A stretch of DNA of 64,000 nucleotides from Occallatibacter gabretensis (GTDB lineage: Bacteria; Acidobacteriota; Terriglobia; Terriglobales; Acidobacteriaceae). Location: positions 2,330,574 through 2,394,573 of the forward strand of contig NZ_LAIJ01000009.1 in the NCBI RefSeq assembly GCF_001449115.1, given 5' to 3'. The notes below the pieces were generated by a model that was not told where the DNA came from, did not search any database, and was given only the letters and a program-made list of their open reading frames with translations. Below, piece after piece: positions 16,537 to 25,808 of the stretch. Numbering within the stretch: position 1 is the first letter of the stretch; each line of letters begins with the position of its first letter. The translations under genes and the position numbers were made by a program.

Positions 16537-17781
16537 TCAATGCACCATCGCCACAGATTCGGCAATGGCTGGCGGCCGCATCTTGCCCTTCGCCCCGAGC
16601 TTCTTCATCGTGCCCTGCAGCTCCCGGTGAATGGAGTCCACAGTGGCGCGAACACCTTCCGGCATCTCCTGCATATAGACGTCGGTAGTCGTCGCCACAC
16701 GCGAGTGCCGCATCATCCCCTGCACGTCCTTCACTGTGCCCTTCTTCTGGGCCAGCGTTGCGATCGTGCGTCGGATGACCTGGAACGTGAGCTTCGGTAG
16801 ACCGAGCTCCGTTGCCAGCTTGTGAAGGACCCGCTTGCGGTAGTTGCTTGGGTCCATGAAGGAGCCATCCCGATTCGGAAACAGAAACGCTTCCTCATCC
16901 TCAGGCGGCAGGCCATGCTTCTTCTTTTTCTTGTCGTACTGCTCCTGACTGACTTGCCTCCAGGCAACGAGATCGTCGGAGAGGTCCTTCGCAATCGGCA
17001 CCTCGGTGAGACTTCCTTTTGTCTTTCCGTAGGACCGGATCTTCCCCTTGTAGATCGTCTCCACAATGGTGAGCGAGACCGCTTCCACGCGATGACACTT
17101 CCACCTGAACGCGAACAGCTCGCTCGGTCGAAGTGCATTCGTCATATCGAGCTTGAGCAGAATCCGGTCACGCAGACCGAGCCTGGCCAAGGCCGCTGCG
17201 AGTTGTTCCCAACTCAGCACCGTCTTGTCCGTCTCCCGCAGGTTCGCGGGAGTCTTCAGCGTGCGCGCAGGATCTTTCGGGAGAAAATCCTGATCGACCG
17301 CTTCAGCGAAGATCGCCTTGATGTATGCCCGAATCTGCAAGACTCTGTCTCTCGACCGCGTCTTGGCCAGCTTGTTGAGGTGAGTCTGAAGCGTGAACTT
17401 GTCAAAGTTTTCGAGCCGCACATCCCCGAACTCGTCAACGAGATCAGCCTGGATGAGGTGCTTCTTCACTTTGGCAGTTTCATCGCGCCAGTCCGCCTCT
17501 TTCAGCGGCAAGTAGCGGTGCAGTACGAACCATCCGAAGGTGACAGCTCCATTGACCATGGACTTATCACCGTTGAGTGGCTGTTTCCCCAGCTTGGCAA
17601 TCTCGCCTTCCAGCTTCTCTCTGGCCTGCGATTTCGACATCTCGCTCTTGAATCCAAGAATCACTTGAGCGACAGCCGGTTTGGGTTCACTGGTAGATGG
17701 ATCGATCTCCATGCGTCGGAAGTATCCGTACCACTTCTTTCCGCGTAGCCTGACCCACCCCTTCTGATACGAGGTTCCCAT
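16537..17781 (-). CDS. int: Tyrosine recombinase (integrase) of the element
   Basis: A 414-residue integrase. Residues about 80-180 form the SAM-like core-binding domain and 190-400 the catalytic domain. Visible catalytic residues are R218 (NALRPSELFAFRW), K253 (beta-hairpin SYGKTKG), R337 (QVIRRTIAT), H359 (MMRHSRVATT) and nucleophile Y369 (TTDVYMQ). The first histidine of the usual H-x-x-R motif is replaced by Q334. The gene reads toward the tRNA, its 3' end 155 bp from it, as expected for an element integrated in tRNA-Ala. Confidence 0.93.
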   Translation of the reverse strand: MGTSYQKGWVRLRGKKWYGYFRRMEIDPSTSEPKPAVAQVILGFKSEMSKSQAREKLEGEIAKLGKQPLNGDKSMVNGAVTFGWFVLHRYLPLKEADWRDETAKVKKHLIQADLVDEFGDVRLENFDKFTLQTHLNKLAKTRSRDRVLQIRAYIKAIFAEAVDQDFLPKDPARTLKTPANLRETDKTVLSWEQLAAALARLGLRDRILLKLDMTNALRPSELFAFRWKCHRVEAVSLTIVETIYKGKIRSYGKTKGSLTEVPIAKDLSDDLVAWRQVSQEQYDKKKKKHGLPPEDEEAFLFPNRDGSFMDPSNYRKRVLHKLATELGLPKLTFQVIRRTIATLAQKKGTVKDVQGMMRHSRVATTTDVYMQEMPEGVRATVDSIHRELQGTMKKLGAKGKMRPPAIAESVAMVH

Positions 17782-17905
17782 GTATTCCTCAATTTCTGTG
17801 GGCGGAATAACGGGCTAGGCCCATTTTATCCTTTGTTTACGCGGATATTCGACAAGATTAACTGCCCTTGGGGATCGCGGCGGGGAGTGCTTGTGAAGCG
17901 TGCAA

Positions 17906-18226
17906 CTATGCTCTACGACGCAATGCCGATCTGCGTTCCTGTTCATCCACGAACGCCTCAATCCCGCTGGGCCGGTAGCGCAAGGTACCGTCTCCCATCC
18001 GTATGACCGGCAAGAGCGGCTTGCGACGGGAGGAATGATCCCACACCCAATCCGTGCTGACATTGAGGCGCTTGGCTACCTCATCTGCTGTTAACAGGGG
18101 TTCGACTTCTGCGACACTCCGCGGCGGTTTGCGAAGGCCGAGAGCGAGCTGAGTTTCGATGGACTCATTTCTTACACCCGCTGCAGAATGATTGGCGGTA
18201 AGAACGGTTTCGGACGAGCTATTCAT
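17906..18226 (-). CDS. xis: Excisionase-like helix-turn-helix protein
   Basis: A 106-residue protein with a MerR-like HTH of the HTH_17/excisionase type (LLTADEVAKRLNVSTDWVWDHSSRRKP...RYRPSGIEAFVDEQ). Such proteins bend DNA at attachment sites and favour excision. The ATG at 18226 is preferred because GAGGTG lies just upstream and because a longer start at 18307 would run through the conserved regulatory block at 18280-18324. It lies next to the integrase and is transcribed in the same direction. Confidence 0.78.
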   Translation of the reverse strand: MNSSSETVLTANHSAAGVRNESIETQLALGLRKPPRSVAEVEPLLTADEVAKRLNVSTDWVWDHSSRRKPLLPVIRMGDGTLRYRPSGIEAFVDEQERRSALRRRA

Positions 18227-18279
18227 AAGCACCTCACGCGAACGATTCAGAGTTGAGCGTGAAGCGGGAGCGAGTTTCA

Positions 18280-18324
18280 GTCCAACACTTTTTTCCGATT
18301 TCGCCACAGTTTTTGTCTATGGCT
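18280..18324 (-). promoter_or_regulatory. Conserved 45-bp regulatory block, copy upstream of xis
   Basis: Read on the minus strand it starts AGCCATAGACAAAA, continues TGTGGCGAAAT and ends TGTTGGAC. It matches 37 of 45 positions of the block at 19454-19498, with no gaps. It ends 53 bp before the xis start. TTGGAC could serve as a -35 box, and the upstream part as an activator site, perhaps for the LysR regulator between the copies. Confidence 0.75.
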
Positions 18325-18490
18325 CCAGCGAAGCTGAATCTGCAGATGGTTACCTTGAGGAGGCCGGCCACCGCGCGGAGCCTAATTGACATTTGCGATT
18401 TGTTACCAACAATGGATTTAAGCGCAGGTTTTCCACAGCCGATGCTTGGGCCTGTGGGATCGACGAAAGCCAAGTGGAGTACCAAGGCCG

Positions 18491-19441
18491 ATGTCAGATT
18501 CCCTTACATTCCGTCTCCTCCGATACATCAAGGCGGCCGCAGAGACGCTGAACTTTACCCGTGCCGCCGAGCAAGTCTTCGTTGCACAATCGTCACTCAG
18601 TTCTCAAATCGGAAAGTTCGAAGACACCGTTGAGCTTCTGCTGTTCGCCCGTTTGCAGAATGGTCTTAAGCTCACCTCGGCGGGCCGCATCGTTGCGACC
18701 TTTGCAGAGAACACGCTGAAAGAGTGGGACCAAACTCTGGCAATGGCCCTCGCTGTCCAGCGCAATGAGGTGCCACCGTTGCGCCTCGGCTTCTCCTCTT
18801 TCATCAATGCGAAGCTCCTTGAGAGATTTCGAGAGAACTATGAAGGGATGTTCCCCGGATGCGCCATTCAACTGTGGAGCGGCGATCCTCTGCTGTGCCT
18901 GCAACGACTCGATGCCAGGGCGCTCGACTGTGCGATTATTCCCCTGCCAGTGGATGCGACTCTCTACAACGTTCAGCAGATCGCTCAGTCTCCCTTAGTG
19001 GTTTGCATGCGGTCCGATGATGTACTCGCTGATCGCGCGCAACTCGACATTCATGAAGTAGCGGAACGCATCACAATATTCCGCGACCCAGAGCTGCATC
19101 CCTCGGCACATACACGACTGGTAGAAATGTTCAAGGAAGTAGGCATCCCGATTCATTTAGCCTGCGCCGCTCGCACTCCCTCAGAGATTCAATGGATGGT
19201 GAAAGAGCGCTACGGTCTTGCGCTGATCGACCAGCTAACGCCTCTTGATCCTGGCTTAATTACGCGACCGATTGCAGGTGTCAATTGGACGGCAGATACC
19301 GCCTTTGTTCATGCGAGCCACATGGATCATGTTGCGCTCCCATTCATCGAACGATTCTTTCAGCAGACCTGGTCAGCTTCGAGGAGAAGCAAGCGTCCGT
19401 CGAAGACGCGACATCCCGAGCAACTAGAGTTGCTCGGTTGA
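18491..19441 (+). CDS. LysR family transcriptional regulator
   Basis: A 316-residue LTTR. The HTH is at residues 1-60 (LRYIKAAAETLNFTRAAEQVFVAQSSLSSQIGKFEDTV), followed by the substrate-binding domain (LRLGFSS, ALDCAIIPL, YGLALIDQL). The ATG at 18491 gives the standard LTTR N-terminus; a start 15 codons earlier adds residues that do not look like the family. It lies between two copies of a conserved 45-bp block, one upstream of xis and one upstream of the virB operon, so it is the natural candidate for controlling excision and transfer. Ligand unknown. Confidence 0.9.
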   Translation: MSDSLTFRLLRYIKAAAETLNFTRAAEQVFVAQSSLSSQIGKFEDTVELLLFARLQNGLKLTSAGRIVATFAENTLKEWDQTLAMALAVQRNEVPPLRLGFSSFINAKLLERFRENYEGMFPGCAIQLWSGDPLLCLQRLDARALDCAIIPLPVDATLYNVQQIAQSPLVVCMRSDDVLADRAQLDIHEVAERITIFRDPELHPSAHTRLVEMFKEVGIPIHLACAARTPSEIQWMVKERYGLALIDQLTPLDPGLITRPIAGVNWTADTAFVHASHMDHVALPFIERFFQQTWSASRRSKRPSKTRHPEQLELLG

Positions 19442-19453
19442 GCCCGTGACCGT

Positions 19454-19498
19454 AGCCATAGACAAAATGTGTGGCGAAATAGATAGGAACTGTTGGAC
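19454..19498 (+). promoter_or_regulatory. Conserved 45-bp regulatory block, copy upstream of the virB operon
   Basis: AGCCATAGACAAAA...TGTGGCGAAAT...TGTTGGAC, in the same orientation relative to its downstream gene as the copy before xis. It ends 64 bp before the virB2 start. The two copies make a large inverted repeat around lysR. Confidence 0.75.
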
Positions 19499-19562
19499 GA
19501 GGAGATGAAGCGGCTTTAGGTTTCACTCATGGCGAAGCGAATACGCCATCAGGAGAATGCCA

Positions 19563-19907
19563 ATGCCACTTCGTTCATGCTTCCGAACACACAATCTTCA
19601 TCGAAAACTACTCCACGCAGCGCGTGTGATGGGGCCAACGCTTGTCGCGTGCGCCTTCGCAGGTGTTGCTCACGCCCAGGGAACGATGGACTTCTCAGGA
19701 GCGCAAACGCTCATGGGAACGTTTAAGACCTTTGCAATTTATGCGGGTGCCGTTATCTGTTTCGGCGGTCTGATTTTCGCCGGAATCCGCATGATGTCTG
19801 GGCGGTTTCAGGATGCGATTCCTGGGCTCTTCGGCGCGCTGTTTGGTGCTGGTGTCCTGGGATGGGGTGCGGGCTGGATCGGCAGTTTAACCGGACAGTC
19901 CATGTGA
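19563..19907 (+). CDS. virB2: VirB2/TrbC-type major pilin
   Basis: A 114-residue pilin precursor. A long leader ends at VAHAQG, and the mature part has two hydrophobic helices (FKTFAIYAGAVICFGGLIFAGI and ALFGAGVLGWGAGWI) separated by a short polar loop, the VirB2/TrbC layout. The ATG at 19563 has AGGAG at a 7-bp distance; the ATG at 19557 is too close to that site. First gene of the secretion operon. Confidence 0.88.
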   Translation: MPLRSCFRTHNLHRKLLHAARVMGPTLVACAFAGVAHAQGTMDFSGAQTLMGTFKTFAIYAGAVICFGGLIFAGIRMMSGRFQDAIPGLFGALFGAGVLGWGAGWIGSLTGQSM

Positions 19908-19916
19908 GGTGCGCCC

Positions 19917-20180
19917 ATGACCAAGCGGGGAGAGCCGTTACCAATCAATCAAGCGCTGAATCGACCGAGGGCCAAGCTTGGTCTCGATCTTACAGCATGG
20001 ATGGCGATCGTATTCGTCTGCGTAACGGTTTTCCTCGTTGGTTTCCGCCTGTTGGCGATGTTGGCCTTCCCGACGCTTGCGGTCGGCGCATGGCTCATCG
20101 TCCGTAAACACCCGAAGATGTTCCAACTGTGGGGCCTCAGCCTCAACCAGAAGAGCTATTATGACCCGCGTAAACACTGA
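19917..20180 (+). CDS. virB3: VirB3-like inner-membrane protein
   Basis: An 87-residue protein with one or two adjacent membrane helices (WMAIVFVCVTVFLVGFRLLAMLAFPTLAVGAWLIV) and a short cytosolic tail KHPKMFQLWGLSLNQKSYYDP, a family hallmark. It sits between pilin and VirB4, as expected, and overlaps the VirB4 start by 20 bp. Confidence 0.85.
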   Translation: MTKRGEPLPINQALNRPRAKLGLDLTAWMAIVFVCVTVFLVGFRLLAMLAFPTLAVGAWLIVRKHPKMFQLWGLSLNQKSYYDPRKH

Positions 20181-22530
20181 GCAGCTCAAACATACTCCGT
20201 GGTTCGCCAAGGCAGGAGCGGCGTGCAGCATCGTTCCGATTGCGCGCTTTGTCGGGCCAGACATCTTCGCCCTCAAGGGCGGCGGTTACGGATGCCTGTT
20301 CGCTCTCACCGGCATCGACGAAGAGGGCTTGACCGACCAGGAGCTTGAGTCGCGAATGCGCTCCATCGAAGGCTCGTTGCGCGGCCTGCCCGAAGGCTCG
20401 TGCCTTTATCAATACACCCGTGTGATGTCGGGGTTCGATCTTCCGCGTCAGGCCAAGTACGCGAACCCCGCCACGGAGGTGTTCGCGAGCGACCGTCTCA
20501 CGTTCCTTGAGAACACTGCGGGCTTCCGCCGTATCGACCTGCACTGGTGTCTCACGCTGGAGCCGTCGAAGGTGAAAGCCTTCGAGCGCAAACCGCAGGA
20601 GAATGCCGCCGACACGTCGCGAATGCTAGCAGACCTTGAAAAGACCGCAACCATTCTTCAGAGTCATCTTGGCAGCGCCATTGGCTTGCGGCTTCTGGGT
20701 AAGGACGAAACCTTCCAGTTCTTCAGCTATTTGTTCAACCTTGAGGAGTGGGCAGAGCGTGACCAACTGCGCAGCGATACTGGCGTGGACCGGCAGATCG
20801 TGAAGACTCCGGTTGCATGGCATAGCGATTACCTCCAGATAGGCAAGCGCCATGTGCAGATGTTCTCGCTGAAGACCACACCGGAGGCGTCGAGGCCGTG
20901 CCTCTTCTCCGGTCTGCTGAGGCTCGATTGCGATAGTGTTCTGTGCTCGACATGGAGGGTGAAGTCTACCTCTTCCGCCCGCAGCGAGATCGACGCGCAA
21001 GAGAAGTTCATCTCGTTCTTCAAAGTCGGCGTACTGACCCGCGTGATGAGCGGGCGCGACACCGCGTCGCTCGAAACCGGCGCTGGCGCGAAGGCCGCCA
21101 ACAACAATGTCGATGACCTGAGCGAAGTCATCCGCTCGCTCGATAAGAAGGCCCAAGGGGAATACTCGCTGCGGCTCCTGCTGGCAGCCCGCAACCAGGA
21201 GCAGCTTCGCAACACCGTCCCCGCCGTGCATCGCATCTTCGTCGATGCACGAGCGCAGGTGATGGAAGAGACACTGGGCACTCTCTCAGCCTTCTACGCG
21301 ATGTTCCCCGGCAATCACAAGTTCAATGTCTTTCCGCTGTGGCTCGCGGAGGACCATCACGCGCGACTCTCTTCTGTGTTCGCTCCGCACATCGGCCATC
21401 CCCACTCGGAAGACCTCGACAACGAGTACCTCAATATCTTCGAGACCCGCACCCGAACGCCGTTCTTCCAGGACGTTTATGTGGACGGCGTGAGGGTCAT
21501 GCTCATCATCGGTCCTACAGGGTCAGGAAAAAGTGTGGTGGGTAACGCCACCGTCGCACTGGAACAGAAATACGGCGGGTTTACCTACATCTTCGACATC
21601 GGCGGCAGCTATGAAAGCGTGGTGGAGCTGTACGGCGGCAAGGTTGATCGTGTGGGCAAAGACGGGCCGCGAGTGAATCCGTTCGCCCTGGAGCCGACCG
21701 AAAGCAATATCAAGTTTCTCTACTCGTTTATCAAACTCCTGCTCACCAATGGCGGCGCGGAGCTGGAGCCGGAAGACGACGATGTGATCCATAAGGCCGT
21801 GCAGGATATGTACCTGCTCGACCCAGAGAACCGCCGTCTGTCCAATCTGTTTCTGCCGAAGAAACTCGACCGTTATCTGTCGAAGTGGGTTGGGAAAGGC
21901 ATCTATAACGCCGTCTTCGACAACGTCGAAGACAGCCTCTCGCTGTCGCGTCTGCAATGCTTCGACTTCCAGGGCGTGAACAACGAGCAGTATGCCGACC
22001 TGATCGAGCCGCTGATGGTATGGCTCCTCCGGCGTATCAATGACGTTCTCTACAACCCCGCCAATCTGGGCGTTCCCAAACACATCCTCATCGAAGAGAT
22101 CTTCTCTTCGATGAAGAACAAGCAATTGCTTGACGGGGCGCTTGCTTCGATCAAGACCGTTCGCAAGAACCTTGGCGGCGTCACTATGATCGGTCAGTCC
22201 GCCGACGACCTGGGTGCCAACGCCGACAGCATCGTCAATTCCTGCACATCGTTCCTGTTCCTGAAAGACGCGACGTTCAACCGGAAGCGGTATGCCGAGC
22301 TGTTCAAGATGAACGAACAGCAGATTGCGCTATTCGAGAGCTTGCAGGACCGCGAGGCGCTGTATATGCGGCGCGACGGCATTATCAAGGTCGTGACGTT
22401 GAACCTCGATAAGCGTAGCTACGCCACGTTCTCCACCAAGCCGAAGGACCGGGTGCGCCGGTCGAAGCTGATCGAAAAGTATGGACTCACCGAGGGCATC
22501 GATCGCTTTGCCCAGGGAGAGTCTGTGTAA
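20161..22530 (+). CDS. virB4: VirB4/TrbE-type secretion ATPase
   Basis: A 789-residue ATPase that powers pilus assembly and transfer at the inner membrane. The N-terminal CagE/TrbE/VirB4 domain covers about residues 1-400. Walker A GPTGSGKS starts at residue 451. The C-terminal half shows VirB4 signatures, including HILIEEIFSSM (Walker B-like) and MIGQSADDLGANADSIVNSCTSF. The ATG at 20161 (MTRVNTEQL) is used because the frame upstream of it overlaps virB3 and is not protein-like. Confidence 0.95.
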   Translation: MTRVNTEQLKHTPWFAKAGAACSIVPIARFVGPDIFALKGGGYGCLFALTGIDEEGLTDQELESRMRSIEGSLRGLPEGSCLYQYTRVMSGFDLPRQAKYANPATEVFASDRLTFLENTAGFRRIDLHWCLTLEPSKVKAFERKPQENAADTSRMLADLEKTATILQSHLGSAIGLRLLGKDETFQFFSYLFNLEEWAERDQLRSDTGVDRQIVKTPVAWHSDYLQIGKRHVQMFSLKTTPEASRPCLFSGLLRLDCDSVLCSTWRVKSTSSARSEIDAQEKFISFFKVGVLTRVMSGRDTASLETGAGAKAANNNVDDLSEVIRSLDKKAQGEYSLRLLLAARNQEQLRNTVPAVHRIFVDARAQVMEETLGTLSAFYAMFPGNHKFNVFPLWLAEDHHARLSSVFAPHIGHPHSEDLDNEYLNIFETRTRTPFFQDVYVDGVRVMLIIGPTGSGKSVVGNATVALEQKYGGFTYIFDIGGSYESVVELYGGKVDRVGKDGPRVNPFALEPTESNIKFLYSFIKLLLTNGGAELEPEDDDVIHKAVQDMYLLDPENRRLSNLFLPKKLDRYLSKWVGKGIYNAVFDNVEDSLSLSRLQCFDFQGVNNEQYADLIEPLMVWLLRRINDVLYNPANLGVPKHILIEEIFSSMKNKQLLDGALASIKTVRKNLGGVTMIGQSADDLGANADSIVNSCTSFLFLKDATFNRKRYAELFKMNEQQIALFESLQDREALYMRRDGIIKVVTLNLDKRSYATFSTKPKDRVRRSKLIEKYGLTEGIDRFAQGESV

Positions 22531-22559
22531 CCGATTCCCAAACCAGAAAGGCCAGTGCT

Positions 22560-23390
22560 ATGAAACCACTTATCCCCATCGTCGTCTCCGCCGGACTCGC
22601 GCTGGCCTCTGCCCAGTGCCATGCCGCCGATCCCTATCCTCTCCAACCGAATGCGCCTCGCACCGTCACCGTGTCCGAGGCGGACACGCCTCCTGTGATT
22701 CGCGCCGGCCTGCTGCAATCGACACTGATCGTCCTTCCCGCAGAGGAGAAGGTCGCCAATGTCTTTGCCGGTGACACTGTCGATTGGGTCTTTGACGGAG
22801 GCCATGTGGCCAGCCGCTTTATCAGCGTCAAGCCAAAGGTTGCCAACGCATCGACGGACATTCACATCGTCTCCGACCACGGGAACGAGTACACCTTGCA
22901 GCTCCATGAAATCTCCAGCGAGCCTGACACTCACTTCGATTCCAAGGTCTTCATCGCTCCCGGCGACCAGGCGGCAAGAGATAGGCTGACACAACTTCCA
23001 GTGTTTGTACCTGCCGCAGAACTGGATAAGGCCAAGCAGGAGGCCGCTACCGCCAAAGCTGCCCAGGCAGCAGAGCTGAAGGCCGAAGAGACGAAGGCCG
23101 AGCAATATCGGAGCCAATATCCCAGCAACCTCCACTTTGATTACACATGGGATCAATCGAAGGGTAAGGCTCTTGGCCTCCAGCAGATATGGCGCGACGA
23201 GAAATTCACCTACCTGCGCGGTCAGTTCCAGGAGACGCCTGCCTTGTATGAAGTCAAGGACAAGAAGGGCTCGCTCATCAACTTCGATTTCAGCAATGGC
23301 CTGTACACCGTACCGAAGCAGTTGGACAACGGCTATCTCGCCATCGGTAAACAGAAGGTGGACTTTCACCGCGTGGGAGGGGCGAACTAG
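22560..23390 (+). CDS. virB9: VirB9/TrbG-type outer-membrane complex protein
   Basis: A 276-residue exported protein. The signal peptide ends at QCHAAD. The N-terminal beta domain has VRAGLLQSTLIVLPAEEKVANVFAGDTVDW-like VirB9 features. The C-terminal beta domain (LHFDYTWDQ, RDEKFTYLRGQFQETPALYEVKD...QLDNGYLAIGKQKVDFHR) is the VirB10-binding part in VirB9. A charged, alanine-rich linker joins them. Confidence 0.9.
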   Translation: MKPLIPIVVSAGLALASAQCHAADPYPLQPNAPRTVTVSEADTPPVIRAGLLQSTLIVLPAEEKVANVFAGDTVDWVFDGGHVASRFISVKPKVANASTDIHIVSDHGNEYTLQLHEISSEPDTHFDSKVFIAPGDQAARDRLTQLPVFVPAAELDKAKQEAATAKAAQAAELKAEETKAEQYRSQYPSNLHFDYTWDQSKGKALGLQQIWRDEKFTYLRGQFQETPALYEVKDKKGSLINFDFSNGLYTVPKQLDNGYLAIGKQKVDFHRVGGAN

Positions 23391-23392
23391 CC

Positions 23393-24730
23393 ATGACTGA
23401 CCCTAATCAGAACCCGCCCGCAACCGTCCCTGAGCAGCCGGAAGCGAAGTCACCACTCAAGAAGGGTATGCCGGTGGTGATCGTCCTCGTAGTCATCATT
23501 GCTCTCATTGGCGTTGCTAATGTGTCGAGCCTGTTGAGCGGCAACAAGAAAGCAGCACCTGCAAGCGCGATGACCATGCGCCCAGCTTCACCGAATGCTC
23601 AACAAGTAAACAGTTTTTCGACGCAGCAGCAGGTGCAGGCACAACGGGACGCCGAGGAGCGGCAGCATCAGCAGGAGTTGGCCGCTGCCATGCAGCAGCT
23701 CCGGGCCGAACAGAGTATCCCCGGTCCAGAGGCAGCAGGCACACAGCCAATGACGGCAGCGCAACGCGATGCGATCTATGGCAATAGCCCGAATGCACCG
23801 CAACACACCTCGAACATCTCGCAGGCTCAAGCGGAGGCCAAGCAAAAACAGTTAGCGAAGGAAAAACAAGCGCAGGACGCTATCAATAGCGATACGGTCG
23901 CTATCGACTTCGCCCATGCGGACGCAGCGCCCGGTGCCGGTGCCGCCGTCCCGTCCCAGACGGCAACGGCTGTATTGGGGGAGCGTGAGGAGGCCCATCC
24001 CCAGGCGGTCACGGAGATTTCCAGCAGTCCATCTCCCAGTGGCGCGAGTGACAAGCCCGGTGTTGCGCAGGTTCCCTCCGCGCAACAGGCCAAAGCTGCT
24101 TCCAAGACCGACGCGATGGCCGGATACGACTTCGATAGCTATCAAGGCCGTCTCTATCGCGTCTTCGAGGGCACAGTATTTGAAGGAGTAGTCACCAACC
24201 ACATCGACGGTGGGCTGAGCGGCCCGATCCTGGTCATGCTCACCACGGACTACTACTCGCACGACCATCAGCAGCTTCTGATGCCGCAGGGTACTCGCCT
24301 GATAGGCACAGTGCAGAGCGTGGGCAATGCTCAGCAGCGCAAGATGTTCGTCACCTTCCATCGCGCCGTTTGTCCCGATGGGTTCTCGCTTGACTTCGAT
24401 AAGTACATTGGCCTTGATCCCCTTGGCACGACCGGCCTCGCAACGAAGGTAGACCACGGCTACCTGATGGCGTTTGGCGCGGCGGCTGCCGTGGGCGGTT
24501 TAGGTGGCTTGGCGCAGATCGGAAACAACGGAAGTGTCCTTACAGCGTCATCGCAGATACGCAGTGGAATTTCCGAGCAGTCGGCCACCGAGGGTGAGCA
24601 GGTGTTGAACCACTTCCTGAATCGCCTGCCTGTCATCACGCTCAAGGAGGGTTCCCGTGCCCGCGTATACGTTGGGCGCGACATCCTCATCCCGTCCTAC
24701 GCAGAGCATCGCGTTGATCCAACGATGTAA
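23393..24730 (+). CDS. virB10: VirB10/TrbI-type channel protein
   Basis: A 445-residue protein spanning both membranes. A short cytosolic start, membrane helix at about 27-47 (VVIVLVVIIALIGVANVSSLL), and a Gln/Ala/Pro-rich periplasmic linker lead to the TrbI/VirB10 C-terminal domain (YRVFEGTVFEGVVTNHIDGG...LLMPQGTRLIGTV...GYLMAFGAAAAVGGL...VGRDILIP). It starts 2 bp after virB9. Confidence 0.94.
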   Translation: MTDPNQNPPATVPEQPEAKSPLKKGMPVVIVLVVIIALIGVANVSSLLSGNKKAAPASAMTMRPASPNAQQVNSFSTQQQVQAQRDAEERQHQQELAAAMQQLRAEQSIPGPEAAGTQPMTAAQRDAIYGNSPNAPQHTSNISQAQAEAKQKQLAKEKQAQDAINSDTVAIDFAHADAAPGAGAAVPSQTATAVLGEREEAHPQAVTEISSSPSPSGASDKPGVAQVPSAQQAKAASKTDAMAGYDFDSYQGRLYRVFEGTVFEGVVTNHIDGGLSGPILVMLTTDYYSHDHQQLLMPQGTRLIGTVQSVGNAQQRKMFVTFHRAVCPDGFSLDFDKYIGLDPLGTTGLATKVDHGYLMAFGAAAAVGGLGGLAQIGNNGSVLTASSQIRSGISEQSATEGEQVLNHFLNRLPVITLKEGSRARVYVGRDILIPSYAEHRVDPTM

Positions 24731-24756
24731 ACGCTCTTTTGAGAGAGGGGAGCCGT

Positions 24757-24987
24757 ATGACCATACTCACGACTAAGACACACAGCCGGTCGATCTTGCC
24801 AGTTGTTACATCCATCCTGGCTGTCACTCTTCTCCTCTCGCCTGTCGGACGTAGCTCTATAGCCAGCACCTTCGATTGGTTTATCCAGACCGTTGAGACC
24901 GTGACGGAGTTTCCTTGCAAGATCGTGACTGACATCCGTCACTTTTCCATGGACAGGTTGGACCCCACCTGCCCGCAGTGCTTCTAG
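24757..24987 (+). CDS. Small membrane protein of the secretion operon
   Basis: A 76-residue protein, not recognised. It has a hydrophobic segment at about residues 15-33 (ILPVVTSILAVTLLLSPVG), a middle region beginning FDWFIQTVETVTEFPCKIV, and a cysteine-rich end (DPTCPQCF). GAGAGAGGGG precedes the ATG. The position between VirB10 and the VirB5-like gene suggests a VirB7-type or pilus-associated role, but no lipobox is present. Confidence 0.65.
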   Translation: MTILTTKTHSRSILPVVTSILAVTLLLSPVGRSSIASTFDWFIQTVETVTEFPCKIVTDIRHFSMDRLDPTCPQCF

Positions 24988-25010
24988 CTTTTTGACCTAA
25001 AGGAGGCTGT

Positions 25011-25796
25011 ATGAAACTCGTGATGACCAAACGCAACAAGTATCTTCTAACCGGCGGTCTGCTCCTGTTGACCGCGACGCCCAGTTTCGCTCTGTTCGGG
25101 ATCGGCGACATCGTCTTCGACCCGACCAGCTACGCCAGTCTCGTCTCGCAGCTCACGACGCTGGAGACGCAATACAAGATGCTCAAGAACAACGTGACGC
25201 ACTTCTCGCTCAAGCAGCAGTGGCAGACAACCTTGAACGCTATGAAGAACGCCAACGTCGCGAATATGTTTGGCGAGACGAGCGGCATGAGCATCGCGCT
25301 CAATACGAACTCGCCCAGCGCATCGTCCACGGCCTGGACTGCCGGAACGATCAAGGTAGGCGGGAACACGACCACCTACCTTCAAGGACAGACGCCGGGG
25401 AGCGCACAGCTCTCGCAACTTGCCATGATCGAGGCGTCGGACTCCATCTCTCCCGATTGCCTTACCGCAGTCGGCCAGTACAGGGGCGCGAGGACACAGA
25501 ACGTTACCGCAAACAACACGCTCGCCTCGCAGCAGCTCGACGGCAGCGATGGCACCAACACTGAAGTCGAGCAGCTCAACCTCCTGAATGCTGCCGAAGC
25601 CCAGAAGATGTCGGAGATGCAGTCGCAGGGTGTCTTGCAAGCCTGCCTTGCTTCTCAGATGACCGTCACGAACATGGAACGCAGGAACGCTGCGGCGCAA
25701 GATCTCAACACCGCCGCGTTCGTTCAGCAGCAACGTTCGACCAACAACGTGAGTGCGGCGAACGAAAGCAACACTTGGCAGACCTATCTTCCCTGA
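25011..25796 (+). CDS. VirB5/TrbJ-like pilus-associated protein
   Basis: A 261-residue exported protein with a signal peptide ending ATPSFALFG. The next segment (DIVFDPTSYASLVSQLTTLETQYKMLKNNV) is a hallmark of TrbJ/VirB5 proteins, which sit at the pilus tip. The C-terminal half is long helices rich in Gln and Asn. The protein ends NESNTWQTYLP, a tail echoed in the next gene. AAAGGAGG gives a strong ribosome site. Confidence 0.82.
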   Translation: MKLVMTKRNKYLLTGGLLLLTATPSFALFGIGDIVFDPTSYASLVSQLTTLETQYKMLKNNVTHFSLKQQWQTTLNAMKNANVANMFGETSGMSIALNTNSPSASSTAWTAGTIKVGGNTTTYLQGQTPGSAQLSQLAMIEASDSISPDCLTAVGQYRGARTQNVTANNTLASQQLDGSDGTNTEVEQLNLLNAAEAQKMSEMQSQGVLQACLASQMTVTNMERRNAAAQDLNTAAFVQQQRSTNNVSAANESNTWQTYLP

Positions 25797-25808
25797 CTCG
25801 GAGACGCG

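Noticed and set aside
16822..17748. 308-residue frame antisense to the integrase
   Set aside because: Integrase motifs are intact on the minus strand, so this is a shadow.
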